This document shows, one piece after another, positions 1 through 5,495 of a DNA stretch of 9,866 nucleotides. The stretch comes from Flavobacteriia bacterium (lineage in GTDB: Bacteria > Bacteroidota > Bacteroidia > Flavobacteriales > Schleiferiaceae): assembly GCA_949516455.1 (NCBI GenBank), contig CATILC010000130.1, positions 1 to 9,866 on the forward strand. Direction: 5' to 3'. Made by a program: the position numbers and the translations under genes. Under the pieces are notes generated by a model, which did not search any database, was not told where the DNA came from, and saw nothing but the letters and a program-made list of their open reading frames with translations. How positions within the stretch are numbered: the first letter of the stretch is position 1; every line of letters begins with the position of its first letter.

Positions 1-1049
1 AGCAAGCCTGAGCCTTTGCTGGTAAAAGGACCCAGGCCCCGCAGGGAAAGGGCGAAAATATTGCCCCACATGATCGAGTGAAAAAAGCCTGCAGCCACCA
101 GTGCCCAGGCTCCTGCAGCTGTTCCGAATCCAGCGATCGCCACGCAAACCGATGCACCGATCGCAAATAGGAACAACACCTTCTGGGCGGGTGCTTTTGG
201 AAAAACAAGCGGCATCAGTAAACGACCCACCATCAATGCGCCCCAATAGTAGGAGAGGTAGACCGCACCATCGGCTCTGCTGATCCCGCGGACATCACCG
301 AGATACAAGATCAAAAAAGTAGCTACACAGACCTCAACGCCCACATATAGGAATATGGCCACTGCCCCGCGCAGCAGATGAGGGTGTGCCCAATAGGACC
401 CGTCAGCGTGATCCGTTGCGCGGGTCGGAACCACTTCCGGAAGGCGTACCATCCAAAAAAGGAGCGCCGCCGCGCTCAACAGGATACCGATCCAGAAATA
501 GACCTCATTTAGCCTGTCCAAACGAGCCGCTTCATCCAAAGCCTCCATGCCTTCGAGGATGGCCCAGGCGCCAAAGAGTGGTGCAAGGACTTTGGCCAGC
601 GCATTGAATCCCTGAGCTGTATTGAGGTAATTGCTTCCCGATCCGGTGCCTCCCAGGGCCACCATATACGGATTGGCTGCAACCTGCAAAAGCGTGACGC
701 CAGCAGCCAAAGCAAAAATGGCGATCAGGAAGTAGAGGTACTCAGCGTACACGCCCGCTGCTATGAATCCAAAACTCCCAAGGGCCATGACGGCCAGACC
801 CAGAGAGATCCCTTTTCTGTATCCGACTCTTTGCAGGATGCCCGCCGCCGGAAAGGAGACAACGAAAAAGGCGATGAAAAAGGCAAACTGTACGAGGGCC
901 GCCTGAAAATTACTGAGCTCAAAGAGGTCCTTCAGGAAGGGGATGAGCGCCCCATCCATCTCGGTCAGGAAACCCCAAATGAAAAACAATCCGGTCATCC
1001 AGACCAAGACCCAAGTAGGGGCCTGTGTACGCACTGAACCTTGTTCCAT
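1..1049 (-). CDS. FucP/GluP-family MFS sugar transporter (3' end outside window)
   Basis: This is probably an inner-membrane proton-coupled sugar importer of the fucose/glucose/galactose permease family. The frame is open from the ATG at 1049 to the window edge, giving 349 complete codons of a protein that usually has about 400-440, so the C-terminal helices are missing. Hydrophobic helices recur throughout. The N-terminus has FFIWGF (22-27) followed by TEMDGALIP (29-37). The stretch FPAAGILQRVGYRKG (67-81) matches the loop between helices 2 and 3, and LQVAANPYMVALG (121-133) is the family signature. In E. coli FucP a glutamate precedes AANP; here it is Gln122, as I recall for glucose/galactose-type members. 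The gene starts 69 nt after the DUF1801 gene on the same strand and may belong to the Nudix-regulator operon. An AAAGGA lies close to the ATG as a weak ribosome site. Family call is firm; the sugar carried is not determined. Confidence 0.88.
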   Translation of the reverse strand, partial: MEQGSVRTQAPTWVLVWMTGLFFIWGFLTEMDGALIPFLKDLFELSNFQAALVQFAFFIAFFVVSFPAAGILQRVGYRKGISLGLAVMALGSFGFIAAGVYAEYLYFLIAIFALAAGVTLLQVAANPYMVALGGTGSGSNYLNTAQGFNALAKVLAPLFGAWAILEGMEALDEAARLDRLNEVYFWIGILLSAAALLFWMVRLPEVVPTRATDHADGSYWAHPHLLRGAVAIFLYVGVEVCVATFLILYLGDVRGISRADGAVYLSYYWGALMVGRLLMPLVFPKAPAQKVLFLFAIGASVCVAIAGFGTAAGAWALVAAGFFHSIMWGNIFALSLRGLGPFTSKGSGL

Positions 1050-1118
1050 GGATCCTTTGAAGTGGTTGTTCAAGGTACACTTGATCAGAAGATTGGGCTG
1101 CCACCCGTTCCCGATCGA

Positions 1119-1577
1119 TCAGGACTTTATGTTCTTCTCATACAGCTCGATCCACTGCTGGCTGTTCATCTTGCCCACCAACTCCCCTATGAGCTCAAGT
1201 GGCACCTGCTCGGCCTTCTTGAATCGAATGCAGCTCTTTCCCATATCGAGCTTGCGCTGGCTGTGCTTTGGGAACTCCGAAGTAAACCACTCCATCAATT
1301 TTGGTGAAGCGTAAAGACCCATATGGTACAGCCCCATGTGGTTCTTTTGAGAGGCGATGCTAATGAATGGAAGCGGCAACTTGGGGTCGCAGTGGTAACC
1401 TGCCGGGTAAACAGAATGAGGCACGACATAGCCGATCATCCCATAGGACATGGCCTCCACGATGCCCTCATCCGGAAGATGATCCAGAATGGTTCGCCGC
1501 AATGCGCCCATGATCTCCTTGCGCTCAGGCGGAAGTTGTTCCAGGTATTCTTCAGGGGTGGAAGCGGTGATTCGCAT
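1119..1577 (-). CDS. DUF1801 (YdhG-like) protein
   Basis: This 152-residue protein belongs to the DUF1801/YdhG superfamily, small cytosolic proteins of unsettled biochemical role; some relatives are annotated as iron chaperones, without proof that this applies here. Family features visible are an N-terminal helix with the PEEYLEQLPPERKE pattern (residues 8-21), the core AMSYGMIGYVVP (42-53), the strand and turn LPFISIASQKNHMGLYHMGLY (about 68-88), and the C-terminal MGKSCIRFKKAEQVP (112-126). The length is normal and there is no signal peptide or membrane segment. The ATG at 1577 lies only 3 nt after the thioesterase stop, so the two are almost certainly co-transcribed. No catalytic residues can be assigned. 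The family assignment is confident and the function unknown; its place behind a thioesterase does not reveal a pathway. Confidence 0.85.
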   Translation of the reverse strand: MRITASTPEEYLEQLPPERKEIMGALRRTILDHLPDEGIVEAMSYGMIGYVVPHSVYPAGYHCDPKLPLPFISIASQKNHMGLYHMGLYASPKLMEWFTSEFPKHSQRKLDMGKSCIRFKKAEQVPLELIGELVGKMNSQQWIELYEKNIKS

Positions 1578-1580
1578 GGT

Positions 1581-2018
1581 TCAGATATCTGTTTGGCTGC
1601 TGAAATCCTCCGAACGTGGGATACGGTCGAATGCTGGTCTGTATTTCTCCGGAGGCGTGGTCAGCTTTCGCTTATTCAGATCGATCCATGCACAGGAAAC
1701 TTCGAGTCGCGCGCAAAAAACTTCGCCTTTGAAGAATTCGTGCCGAAAGGCGAAGCGACCCAGATCATTTGAAAGACCCATCAATTGTGCTTTGATATGT
1801 GCTTGGTCCGATGATCGGATCTCTCGCCGAAATGTGCAAACCTCCTTGAACAGGACCGGACCAAAGCCCATGGCGGCAAGCTCCTGAATGCCCAGGCCCA
1901 CTTCGTGTAGCATCCCTATACGCTGGCTCGCAGCAAGATCGTAATACACCGAGTGCTTCATATGGCCCACGGGATCGAGATCGGACCAGCGCAGATCGAT
2001 CGGTTTGATTCCATTCAT
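1581..2018 (-). CDS. hotdog-fold acyl-CoA thioesterase (4HBT/YbgC-like)
   Basis: This 145-residue protein is of the 4-hydroxybenzoyl-CoA thioesterase type, expected to hydrolyse acyl-CoA thioesters in the cytoplasm. The diagnostic motif is at the N-terminus: RWSDLDPVGHMKHSVYYDL (residues 10-28). Asp15 lies where the catalytic aspartate of 4HBT enzymes sits (DPxG), His19 matches the DxxGH variant, and an aromatic helix follows. The downstream strand FKEVCTFRREIRSSDQAHIKA (57-77) fits the central hotdog sheet. The length is typical of a single-domain tetramer-forming enzyme. Its ATG overlaps the stop of the upstream META-domain gene in an ATGA arrangement, suggesting translational coupling. The substrate cannot be read from sequence. 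The downstream phenylacetate genes use CoA thioesters, but they are over 3 kb away in a different transcription unit, so a link is only speculative. Confidence 0.85.
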   Translation of the reverse strand: MNGIKPIDLRWSDLDPVGHMKHSVYYDLAASQRIGMLHEVGLGIQELAAMGFGPVLFKEVCTFRREIRSSDQAHIKAQLMGLSNDLGRFAFRHEFFKGEVFCARLEVSCAWIDLNKRKLTTPPEKYRPAFDRIPRSEDFSSQTDI

Positions 2019-2434
2019 TCTTCCTGGCTTTTGGCTGTAAGGAGCAAGGTCGTCCCCGCGAACAAGGAGAGCGTCTCATTGGTCTGCTCCATGCGATCGC
2101 AACGCTCAAGTGTTTTTTGAAACAAAAGCTCTCGTTGCATCAATCCCTCGCAAAACATTTCCGTAGAAAAGACCGGGCCGATGCGCATGCCGCCTGACGG
2201 ATCGGTGGTCTGGCAAGTTGCGCCCATTTGATTGCAGCCTGCATAGGCACTCAGCCGTTGCTGCTCCCAATCGATCTCCAATGTGATCTCCTTGGACGGG
2301 CCCGTTTCTTCCGGCCAATCCACCACCACCCAGCGTCCTGAGACAGGCTCTGGGTGCAGCTGAACATCACTTTCGGGAAGCCCTCTGCAGGAAGAGAGGA
2401 GAAGCAGAATAAAGATCGATCGAAATAGCCGCAT
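2015..2434 (-). CDS. META-domain (HslJ-like) lipoprotein
   Basis: This is a 139-residue predicted lipoprotein. The N-terminus has a short signal peptide with basic residues (MRLFR), a leucine-rich core and the lipobox LSSC, which would put the lipidated cysteine at residue 16. The acidic cluster that often marks surface export of Bacteroidetes lipoproteins is absent just after it (RGLPESD follows), so a periplasm-facing location is more likely. The rest is one META domain: SGRWVVVDW (32-40), SAYAGCNQMGA (62-72) with the hallmark AGCN, GPVFSTEMFC (86-95) with the sT-M-C motif, a helix ending in RELLFQKTL (101-109), and LSLFAGTTLLL (122-132). META/HslJ proteins are linked to heat-shock or antibiotic stress phenotypes, but their biochemistry is unclear. 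The start overlaps the stop of the regulator gene by one base (TGATG), arguing for coupled expression. Confidence 0.87.
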   Translation of the reverse strand: MRLFRSIFILLLLSSCRGLPESDVQLHPEPVSGRWVVVDWPEETGPSKEITLEIDWEQQRLSAYAGCNQMGATCQTTDPSGGMRIGPVFSTEMFCEGLMQRELLFQKTLERCDRMEQTNETLSLFAGTTLLLTAKSQEE

Positions 2435-3153
2435 CAGCTGCGCAGACCCAAGGTATCATTCGCCGCATTGAGTTCAAAGAGCTGTGCCGGCTTGTGCAAA
2501 ACACCCTTTTGCTTTTCATCCAAGGGAGTGACCACCCGCTCTTTGATCACTTTCTTCCTGAAGTTCCTTTTGTCGAGCTTCCGGTTCAGTATGATCTCAT
2601 ATAGATTCTGCAGCTGGCTCAAAGTGAATTTCTCCGGCAGCAACTCGAGGCCTACCTGATAGACTTCAAAATCTCTGCGCAGCACCTCGATGGCCTCCTC
2701 CATGATCTCGTTGTGATCGAATCCCAACTGAGGGATGTCCTGCACATCCTGCCAAAACACCTTCTCGGCAAATGAACTGGCCGCGGGCTCAAAATTGTCC
2801 ATTCGCACGAATGCGTAGTACGCGACGGTGACCACTCGAGTGGCCGGCTTTTTCCGGTAGCTCTCCAACCAGGCCAGGTCCTTCGGGTTCCGCAGGCGAT
2901 CTGGATCACCAAAGGTTTTGAACTGCTTTAGAAAGATGCCGTCCAGATTGGTGAGTTCCTTGAGTACCCGTCCCGCGGCCTCGTCCAGGCTCTCTTCTTC
3001 CCAAACATGATCGCCCGGAAGTGCATTCTGCACTTTGTCTCCCAGACGCTCGTAGCTCTGTTCGATGAGCAGCACATTCAGTTTTTCGTTATCGAAACCG
3101 AAAACGACGCAGTCGCAGGAAACGTGTGGATTGACTGTTGGCTTTTGGCTCAC
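2434..3153 (-). CDS. Nudix-domain/winged-helix transcription regulator (NrtR/AraR-like)
   Basis: This 239-residue regulator has an N-terminal Nudix fold (about 10-160) and a C-terminal winged helix (about 172-230). The DNA-binding part is recognisable from LLPEKFTLSQLQNLYE (171-186), the helix with LDKRNFRKKV (193-202) and KPAQLFELN (221-229), as in the NrtR family and the Bacteroides arabinose regulator AraR. The Nudix box (48-70) is degraded: the leading Gly is Asp48, and REUxEE reads R62-V-L-K-E-L67, losing two of three metal-binding glutamates. The domain is therefore probably an effector sensor rather than a hydrolase. The start is GTG at 3153; no ATG lies in frame shortly upstream, and the Nudix fold begins about ten residues in. 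It heads the minus-strand operon and is divergent from pfkA-gapA, which it may control. The ligand is unknown; a sugar, sugar phosphate or NAD-related nucleotide are the precedents. Confidence 0.88.
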   Translation of the reverse strand: MSQKPTVNPHVSCDCVVFGFDNEKLNVLLIEQSYERLGDKVQNALPGDHVWEEESLDEAAGRVLKELTNLDGIFLKQFKTFGDPDRLRNPKDLAWLESYRKKPATRVVTVAYYAFVRMDNFEPAASSFAEKVFWQDVQDIPQLGFDHNEIMEEAIEVLRRDFEVYQVGLELLPEKFTLSQLQNLYEIILNRKLDKRNFRKKVIKERVVTPLDEKQKGVLHKPAQLFELNAANDTLGLRS

Positions 3154-3179
3154 TCTGGTGAAAAATGATTTTGTTGAAC

Positions 3180-3187
3180 CAAATATA
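3180..3187 (-). promoter_or_regulatory. candidate -7 promoter element for the Nudix-regulator operon
   Basis: On the minus strand the sequence reads TATATTTG, an exact match to the Bacteroidetes -7 consensus TAnnTTTG, 26 nt upstream of the GTG start. That would give a leader of about 20 nt. A convincing -33 TTG at the usual distance is not seen. The call rests on a short motif in an AT-rich stretch, so chance is possible. Confidence 0.4.
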
Positions 3188-3191
3188 ACTT

Positions 3192-3204
3192 TTCGTTGGA
3201 CGAA
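3192..3204. promoter_or_regulatory. 13-bp dyad, possible operator between regulator and pfkA
   Basis: TTCGT-TGG-ACGAA is a perfect inverted repeat with 5-bp arms and a 3-nt centre. It lies just upstream of the minus-strand -7 box. A second overlapping dyad uses GGACG (3198-3202) and CGTCC (3212-3216). Either could be a binding site for the adjacent Nudix/winged-helix regulator, since such regulators often control their own divergent promoter. The arms are short, so the call is tentative. Confidence 0.25.
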
Positions 3205-3240
3205 CAGATACCGTCCGCTTTTGTCTTTTCCAATAGAACT

Positions 3241-3260
3241 ATCGGTCTAATTTTGCCGAT
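3241..3260 (+). promoter_or_regulatory. candidate pfkA promoter -7 box enclosed by a dyad
   Basis: TAATTTTG at 3248-3255 exactly matches TAnnTTTG. It is bracketed by ATCGG (3241-3245) and CCGAT (3256-3260), a perfect 5-bp inverted repeat. A TTTG at 3220-3223 could act as the -33 element, although the 24-nt spacing is a little long. Transcription would begin only a few bases before the pfkA ATG at 3268, giving a very short leader. A protein bound to the dyad would block the promoter directly. Motif-based and unproven. Confidence 0.35.
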
Positions 3261-3267
3261 TCTGAAA

Positions 3268-4239
3268 ATGAAGAGACTGGGAGTTTTAACCTCCGGAGGA
3301 GATGCGCCGGGAATGAATGCAGCCATCAGAGCAGTTGTGCGAACAGCTGCATTTCATGGAAAGCAAGCCGTTGGCATCCGAAAAGGATTTCAGGGCCTGA
3401 TCGATGGGGAGTGTATGGAACTGAATGCCCGTTCTGTCCGAAACATCCTGAATCAGGGCGGCACTTTTTTGAAATCGGCTCGCTGCGCGCAATTCCGAAA
3501 TGCCGAAGGTCGAAAGAAGGCCTTTCAGCAGATCGAAAAGGCCGAGATCGACGCCCTGGTGGTGATCGGTGGGAATGGAAGCTTTACGGGTGCTCATTTG
3601 CTCCACAAAGAATTTGGCCTTCCTGTCATTGGCATCCCTGGAACGATCGACAATGACCTTTTCGGAACAGATTATACCCTGGGATATGACTCTGCGACCA
3701 ATGTCGTAGTGGAATGCATCGACAAGATCCGCGACACGGCCAGCTCGCACAACCGACTCTTCTTTGTGGAAGTGATGGGCAGAGACACTGGCTTCATTGC
3801 CCTGCGTACAGCAGTAGCCACCGGCGCGCTGGATGTAGTGCTTCCGGAAAAGAACTCATCCATGGATGAACTGATCAGTGAAGTGGAGAAGAGTTTCGCC
3901 AACCGCAAGACCTCCAATATCATCATTACTGCAGAAGGAAATCACTTGGGCAACACCTACGACATTTCCAAGAAGATCGTAGAGCGGTTTCCACATATCG
4001 ATACCAAAGTCACCATCCTGGGCCACCTGCAAAGAGGTGGAGCGCCCAGCTGCATGGACCGCATTCTGGCAAGTAAGCTTGGTGTATCTGCTGTCGAGGC
4101 CGTTTTGGAAGGAAAAAGTGATGTAATGTGCGGAGTAGAAAACCAGGATGTGACCTTCACTCCACTTGAAAAAGCCATTTCCCAAAAGGTCGAGTTGAAC
4201 ATGGACCTCTTGCGGATATCCAGAATTCTAGCAACATAA
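3268..4239 (+). CDS. pfkA: ATP-dependent 6-phosphofructokinase
   Basis: This enzyme phosphorylates fructose 6-phosphate to fructose 1,6-bisphosphate in glycolysis. Its 323 residues are close to the 320 of E. coli PfkA. Visible motifs are the ATP loop GGDAPGMNAAIRAVVR (10-25), IGGNGSFTGA (100-109), PGTIDND (124-130) with catalytic base Asp128, MGRDTG (170-175) for substrate binding, and the family signature from Lys247 through GHLQRGG (252-258) to Asp264-Arg265. Gly104 and Gly125, the positions that are Asp and Lys in pyrophosphate-dependent enzymes, indicate ATP use. One oddity is Asn103, where E. coli has a magnesium-binding Asp. The ATG at 3268 is chosen because homology begins there; the frame is open for 24 codons upstream, but those do not resemble the family and cross the promoter region. 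gapA follows after 13 nt, so the two form an operon. Confidence 0.95.
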   Translation: MKRLGVLTSGGDAPGMNAAIRAVVRTAAFHGKQAVGIRKGFQGLIDGECMELNARSVRNILNQGGTFLKSARCAQFRNAEGRKKAFQQIEKAEIDALVVIGGNGSFTGAHLLHKEFGLPVIGIPGTIDNDLFGTDYTLGYDSATNVVVECIDKIRDTASSHNRLFFVEVMGRDTGFIALRTAVATGALDVVLPEKNSSMDELISEVEKSFANRKTSNIIITAEGNHLGNTYDISKKIVERFPHIDTKVTILGHLQRGGAPSCMDRILASKLGVSAVEAVLEGKSDVMCGVENQDVTFTPLEKAISQKVELNMDLLRISRILAT

Positions 4240-4252
4240 AACCATAGAACCA

Positions 4253-5245
4253 ATGAAAAAGATAGCGATCAATGGATTCGGTCGGATCGGCCGGCTCACC
4301 TTCAGGCAACTGCTTAACAGAGACGGCGTTGAGGTTGTGGCCATCAACGACCTGACAGATCCCAAGACCCTGGCACATCTGCTCAAGTACGATTCTGCTC
4401 ATGGACGTTTTGATGCCGAGATATCCGTAGAGGGAAATACGCTGATGGTCAACGGCAAAAGCATCCATATTTCAGCGATCAAGGATCCCGCAGAGCTCCC
4501 ATGGAAATCCATGAATATCGATGTGGTCCTCGAATGCACGGGAATTTTCCGTGACCGAGAGGGAATGGGCAAGCACATAGAGGCGGGTGCACGGAAGGTT
4601 CTGCTCTCTGCGCCGGCAAAAAAAGGCATTCCCACATTTGTACTGGGCGTCAATGACCATTTGATGACCGCTGAAGATGACCTCTTGAGCAATGCATCCT
4701 GTACCACCAATTGCCTCGCGCCAATGGCGAAGGTGTTGCATGAGCAGTTCGGCATCGTCAAGGGCTACATGACCACCGTTCATGCCTACACTTCAGACCA
4801 GCGCATACAGGACGCCCCACATTCAGATCTGCGCAGGTCACGTGCAGGGGCTGAGAACATCATCCCCACCAGTACTGGTGCCGCTGTTGCAGTTGGGCTT
4901 GTACTTCCTGAGCTCGCTGGAAAATTGGACGGCATGGCCATGCGCGTTCCCACGCTGACAGGCTCAGTGACAGACCTCACTGTTGAACTCGAACGTGAAG
5001 CAACAGCAGAAGAAGTGAATGCGGCCATGAAAGCTGCTGCTTCCGCTGAGCTGAATGGCATCCTTGAGTACAGCGAAGATCCCATCGTTTCTTCGGACAT
5101 CGTAGGCAGCCCTTATTCCAACATCTTCGATGCGCCACTTACTTCAGTCATGGGGAACCTGGCCAAGGTCATCGGATGGTACGACAACGAAGCTGGCTAT
5201 TCGGCGCGCCTGGCGGACATGTGCATCAAACTCACCAACCTCTGA
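4253..5245 (+). CDS. gapA: glyceraldehyde-3-phosphate dehydrogenase, phosphorylating
   Basis: This enzyme oxidises glyceraldehyde 3-phosphate with inorganic phosphate to 1,3-bisphosphoglycerate in the cytoplasm. Its 330 residues are the normal length. The Rossmann motif GFGRIGR (8-14) opens the protein, and AINDLTD (30-36) follows the second strand, where Asp33 favours NAD over NADP. The active site is NASCTTNC (147-154) with nucleophile Cys150, and the partner His177 lies in VHAYTSDQ. DLRRSRAGAENIIPTSTGAA follows as the S-loop and catalytic-domain signature, and the C-terminus carries WYDNEAGYS. It is the second gene of the pfkA-gapA operon and ends 18 bases before a terminator-like hairpin. 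The type 1 fold and NAD preference suggest the glycolytic rather than gluconeogenic isoform. A second gap gene elsewhere in the genome cannot be excluded. Confidence 0.96.
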   Translation: MKKIAINGFGRIGRLTFRQLLNRDGVEVVAINDLTDPKTLAHLLKYDSAHGRFDAEISVEGNTLMVNGKSIHISAIKDPAELPWKSMNIDVVLECTGIFRDREGMGKHIEAGARKVLLSAPAKKGIPTFVLGVNDHLMTAEDDLLSNASCTTNCLAPMAKVLHEQFGIVKGYMTTVHAYTSDQRIQDAPHSDLRRSRAGAENIIPTSTGAAVAVGLVLPELAGKLDGMAMRVPTLTGSVTDLTVELEREATAEEVNAAMKAAASAELNGILEYSEDPIVSSDIVGSPYSNIFDAPLTSVMGNLAKVIGWYDNEAGYSARLADMCIKLTNL

Positions 5246-5262
5246 CAGAACACCCAGGACAG

Positions 5263-5280
5263 GCGGCCTTTTTAGGCCGC
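5263..5280 (+). terminator. terminator-like hairpin after gapA
   Basis: GCGGCCT (5263-5269) pairs perfectly with AGGCCGC (5274-5280) around a TTTT loop, 18 nt after the gapA stop. The stem is 7 bp and GC-rich, but no T-run follows (TCTTCGGGCTTT instead). It may therefore terminate weakly, or mainly protect the 3' end of the pfkA-gapA mRNA from exonucleases. Confidence 0.55.
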
Positions 5281-5351
5281 TCTTCGGGCTTTAACAGAAC
5301 TTTAAGTTGGGGCCAGCCAACAATGGTCTGAAAATTGCCGTTAAAATTTTT

Positions 5352-5494
5352 GTTCAATTATTCCAACGCATTGTCTAAACAGTGCGTTACAATGTTGAAC
5401 TTCATTCAGCGGCGGAGTTCTTTTTGGTTTTCTCTTAGGTTAGGTTTATCGTCTTCCCGCTGAAATAAGGCCCCGCAGTCGCGGGGCTTTTTTT
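5352..5494 (+). ncRNA. candidate structured small RNA ending at an intrinsic terminator
   Basis: Three stacked secondary structures fill a stretch with no convincing protein gene. First, 5352-5400 folds as a long imperfect hairpin: GTTCAA (5352-5357) with TTGAAC (5395-5400), an imperfect ATT/AAT middle, then a 10-bp stem with one G-T pair (5365-5374 with 5379-5388) and a CTAA loop. Second, TTCAGCGG (5405-5412) pairs perfectly with CCGCTGAA (5457-5464), continuing as GGAG/CTTC after a bulged C, with a U-rich loop of 35 nt. Third comes a strong plus-strand terminator. Its T-run implies plus-strand transcripts ending here, although the nearest plus-strand gene, gapA, already has its own hairpin. 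No clear promoter was found: AATTTTTG (5345-5352) is one mismatch from the -7 consensus but overlaps the first stem, and TAAGTTGG (5303-5310) is another near match. No known RNA family was recognised. It could instead be a long structured gapA 3' UTR. Confidence 0.35.
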
Positions 5495-5495
5495 A
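5466..5495 (+). terminator. strong intrinsic terminator between gapA and paaE
   Basis: GCCCCGC (5470-5476) pairs with GCGGGGC (5481-5487) around an AGTC loop, followed by seven T residues (5488-5494): a textbook factor-independent terminator for the plus strand. On the minus strand the same stem is followed by CTTATTT, so it could also stop paaE transcripts, less strongly. The paaE stop codon (5493-5495) overlaps the T-run, so the element serves both convergent units. Confidence 0.8.

Noticed and set aside
1309..1338. Apparent tandem duplication HMGLYHMGLY in the DUF1801 protein
   Set aside because: As I recall, related DUF1801 proteins carry a similar aromatic-rich QKN...YHMGLY stretch, and the two DNA copies are only partly alike, so a recent duplication is not supported.
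1323..1772. Plus-strand open frame of about 150 codons across the DUF1801/thioesterase junction
   Set aside because: It runs antisense through two well-recognised genes and shows no family features.
3196..3267. Longer pfkA start 24 codons upstream
   Set aside because: The extra residues do not resemble any PfkA N-terminus and cover the likely promoter; homology begins exactly at the ATG at 3268.
5263..5495. Hairpin series read as a CRISPR array, tRNA or known housekeeping RNA
   Set aside because: The stems differ from each other with no repeat-spacer periodicity, there is no cloverleaf, and no SRP, 6S, tmRNA or RNase P signature was recognised.
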